Virus record (IMG/VR): IMGVR_UViG_3300027767_000001
Span: 1-38,482 of that record
Length of the DNA: 38,482 nt
Direction: 5' to 3' (one strand)
Origin: a virus
Shown: positions 38,164 to 38,482 of the stretch, in pieces
Layout of the letters: the number at the start of each line of letters is the position of its first letter
How positions within the stretch are numbered: the stretch's first letter is position 1
The notes under the pieces: generated by a model
What the model was told of the DNA's origin: nothing
Seen by the model: only the letters and a program-made list of their open reading frames with translations
Database searches by the model: none
Position numbers and translations under genes: made by a program

Positions 38164-38482
38164 ATGAACAGAGATTTTAAAGGTATATGGATTCCTAGAG
38201 AGATTTGGCTGAGGGACGATCTCTCATCACAAGAAAAATGTTTATGGGCAGAAATTTATTCTCTTTACGACCGTGAGAAAGGAGGATGTTACGCCAGTGA
38301 AGATTACTTATGCGAATTTATGAAGGTCAAACGTTCTCGGCTATACGAAATTCTAAAAAAACTCAAAAAAGCAAAACTTCTGGAAACGGTAGCGTTTGAT
38401 GGTCGCTGCACTATAAGAAGAGCCATCTTACCAGAAGATAGTGCAATCGAGTCGTGGAAAGAAGGGGTCCGGAAAGCCGGAC
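38164..38482 (+). CDS. Replication initiator protein, N-terminal part (continues at 100-764)
   Basis: ATG 38164 opens the initiator. The first 90 residues are a classic phage HTH_36-type winged helix: KGIWIPREIWLRDDLSSQEK (6-25), then GGCYASEDYLCEFMKVKRSR (40-59) as helix-turn-helix and EILKKLKKAKLLET (62-75) leading to the wing. The frame runs to the contig end and is continued from base 100, giving 327 residues in the circle. Proteins with this domain start theta-type replication in many phages. The start is preceded by AGG at a longer spacing than usual. Confidence 0.85.
   Translation, partial: MNRDFKGIWIPREIWLRDDLSSQEKCLWAEIYSLYDREKGGCYASEDYLCEFMKVKRSRLYEILKKLKKAKLLETVAFDGRCTIRRAILPEDSAIESWKEGVRKAG
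38384..38482. repeat. Right copy of the 99-bp terminal repeat
   Basis: Identical to 1-99. It ends at the last base of the first iteron. When the genome is closed, one copy should be removed. Confidence 0.95.

Noticed and set aside
1-38482. CRISPR array
   Set aside because: The iterons are spaced 4-7 bp apart with no spacers of usual size, and no other regularly spaced repeat set was seen.

Overview
The window is essentially one complete tailed-phage genome. The first 99 bases are repeated exactly as the last 99 bases, and a replication gene reads in frame across the join, so the true molecule or assembly graph is circular at about 38,383 bp. The head genes form a short-tailed (podovirus-like) set: PBSX-type large terminase, a 700-residue P22-type portal, a coiled-coil scaffold and an N4-gp56/P22-type major capsid protein. 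There is no tape measure, tail sheath or major tail tube gene. The DNA is AT-rich. The host cannot be named from the sequence. Two small lipoproteins and several Shine-Dalgarno-led genes fit a bacterial, probably Gram-negative, host. I see no integrase, no DNA or RNA polymerase and no recognisable endolysin.

Layout. (1) 38164 across the join to 764: replication initiator with a winged-helix N-terminus and four 16-bp inverted-repeat iterons inside its own coding sequence. (2) 761-4404: a packed plus-strand run of small genes, including an AlpA-like DNA-binding protein, a DUF1064-type nuclease, a SpoVG-like protein ending in an SSB-type tail, a small lipoprotein and the small terminase. (3) 4350-4893, minus strand: small accessory genes including a DUF551 protein. 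(4) 4928-13098: packaging and head genes, namely TerL, a helicase remnant, portal, scaffold, a 33% histidine peptide, and the capsid gene split by an ORF-less group I intron. Two minus-strand membrane/coiled-coil genes sit between scaffold and capsid. (5) 13100-24175: connector, beta-rich virion proteins and candidate ejection proteins. (6) 24172-25712, minus strand: six small, mostly membrane-associated genes plus a helix-turn-helix regulator. (7) 25812-32930: fibre and spike genes, a GIY-YIG homing endonuclease and a second small lipoprotein. (8) 32917-33971, minus strand: a family 2 glycosyltransferase and a small gene. (9) 34044-35423: two copies of a two-gene membrane cassette at an exact 700-bp period. 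(10) 37383-35490, minus strand: recombination operon with a PD-(D/E)XK exonuclease and a RecT-like annealing protein. (11) 37453-37764: a Cro/CI-like regulator, followed by about 400 bp of control DNA leading back to the initiator gene.

The virion genes are read mostly on the plus strand, but this late block is broken by minus-strand islands whose products are mostly small transmembrane or transmembrane-plus-coiled-coil proteins. These islands and the duplicated membrane cassette are the best places to look for the unidentified lysis or membrane functions. Other points of note are the capsid intron, the iterons embedded in the initiator gene, the histidine-rich peptide, and a beta-module repeated in three virion genes.
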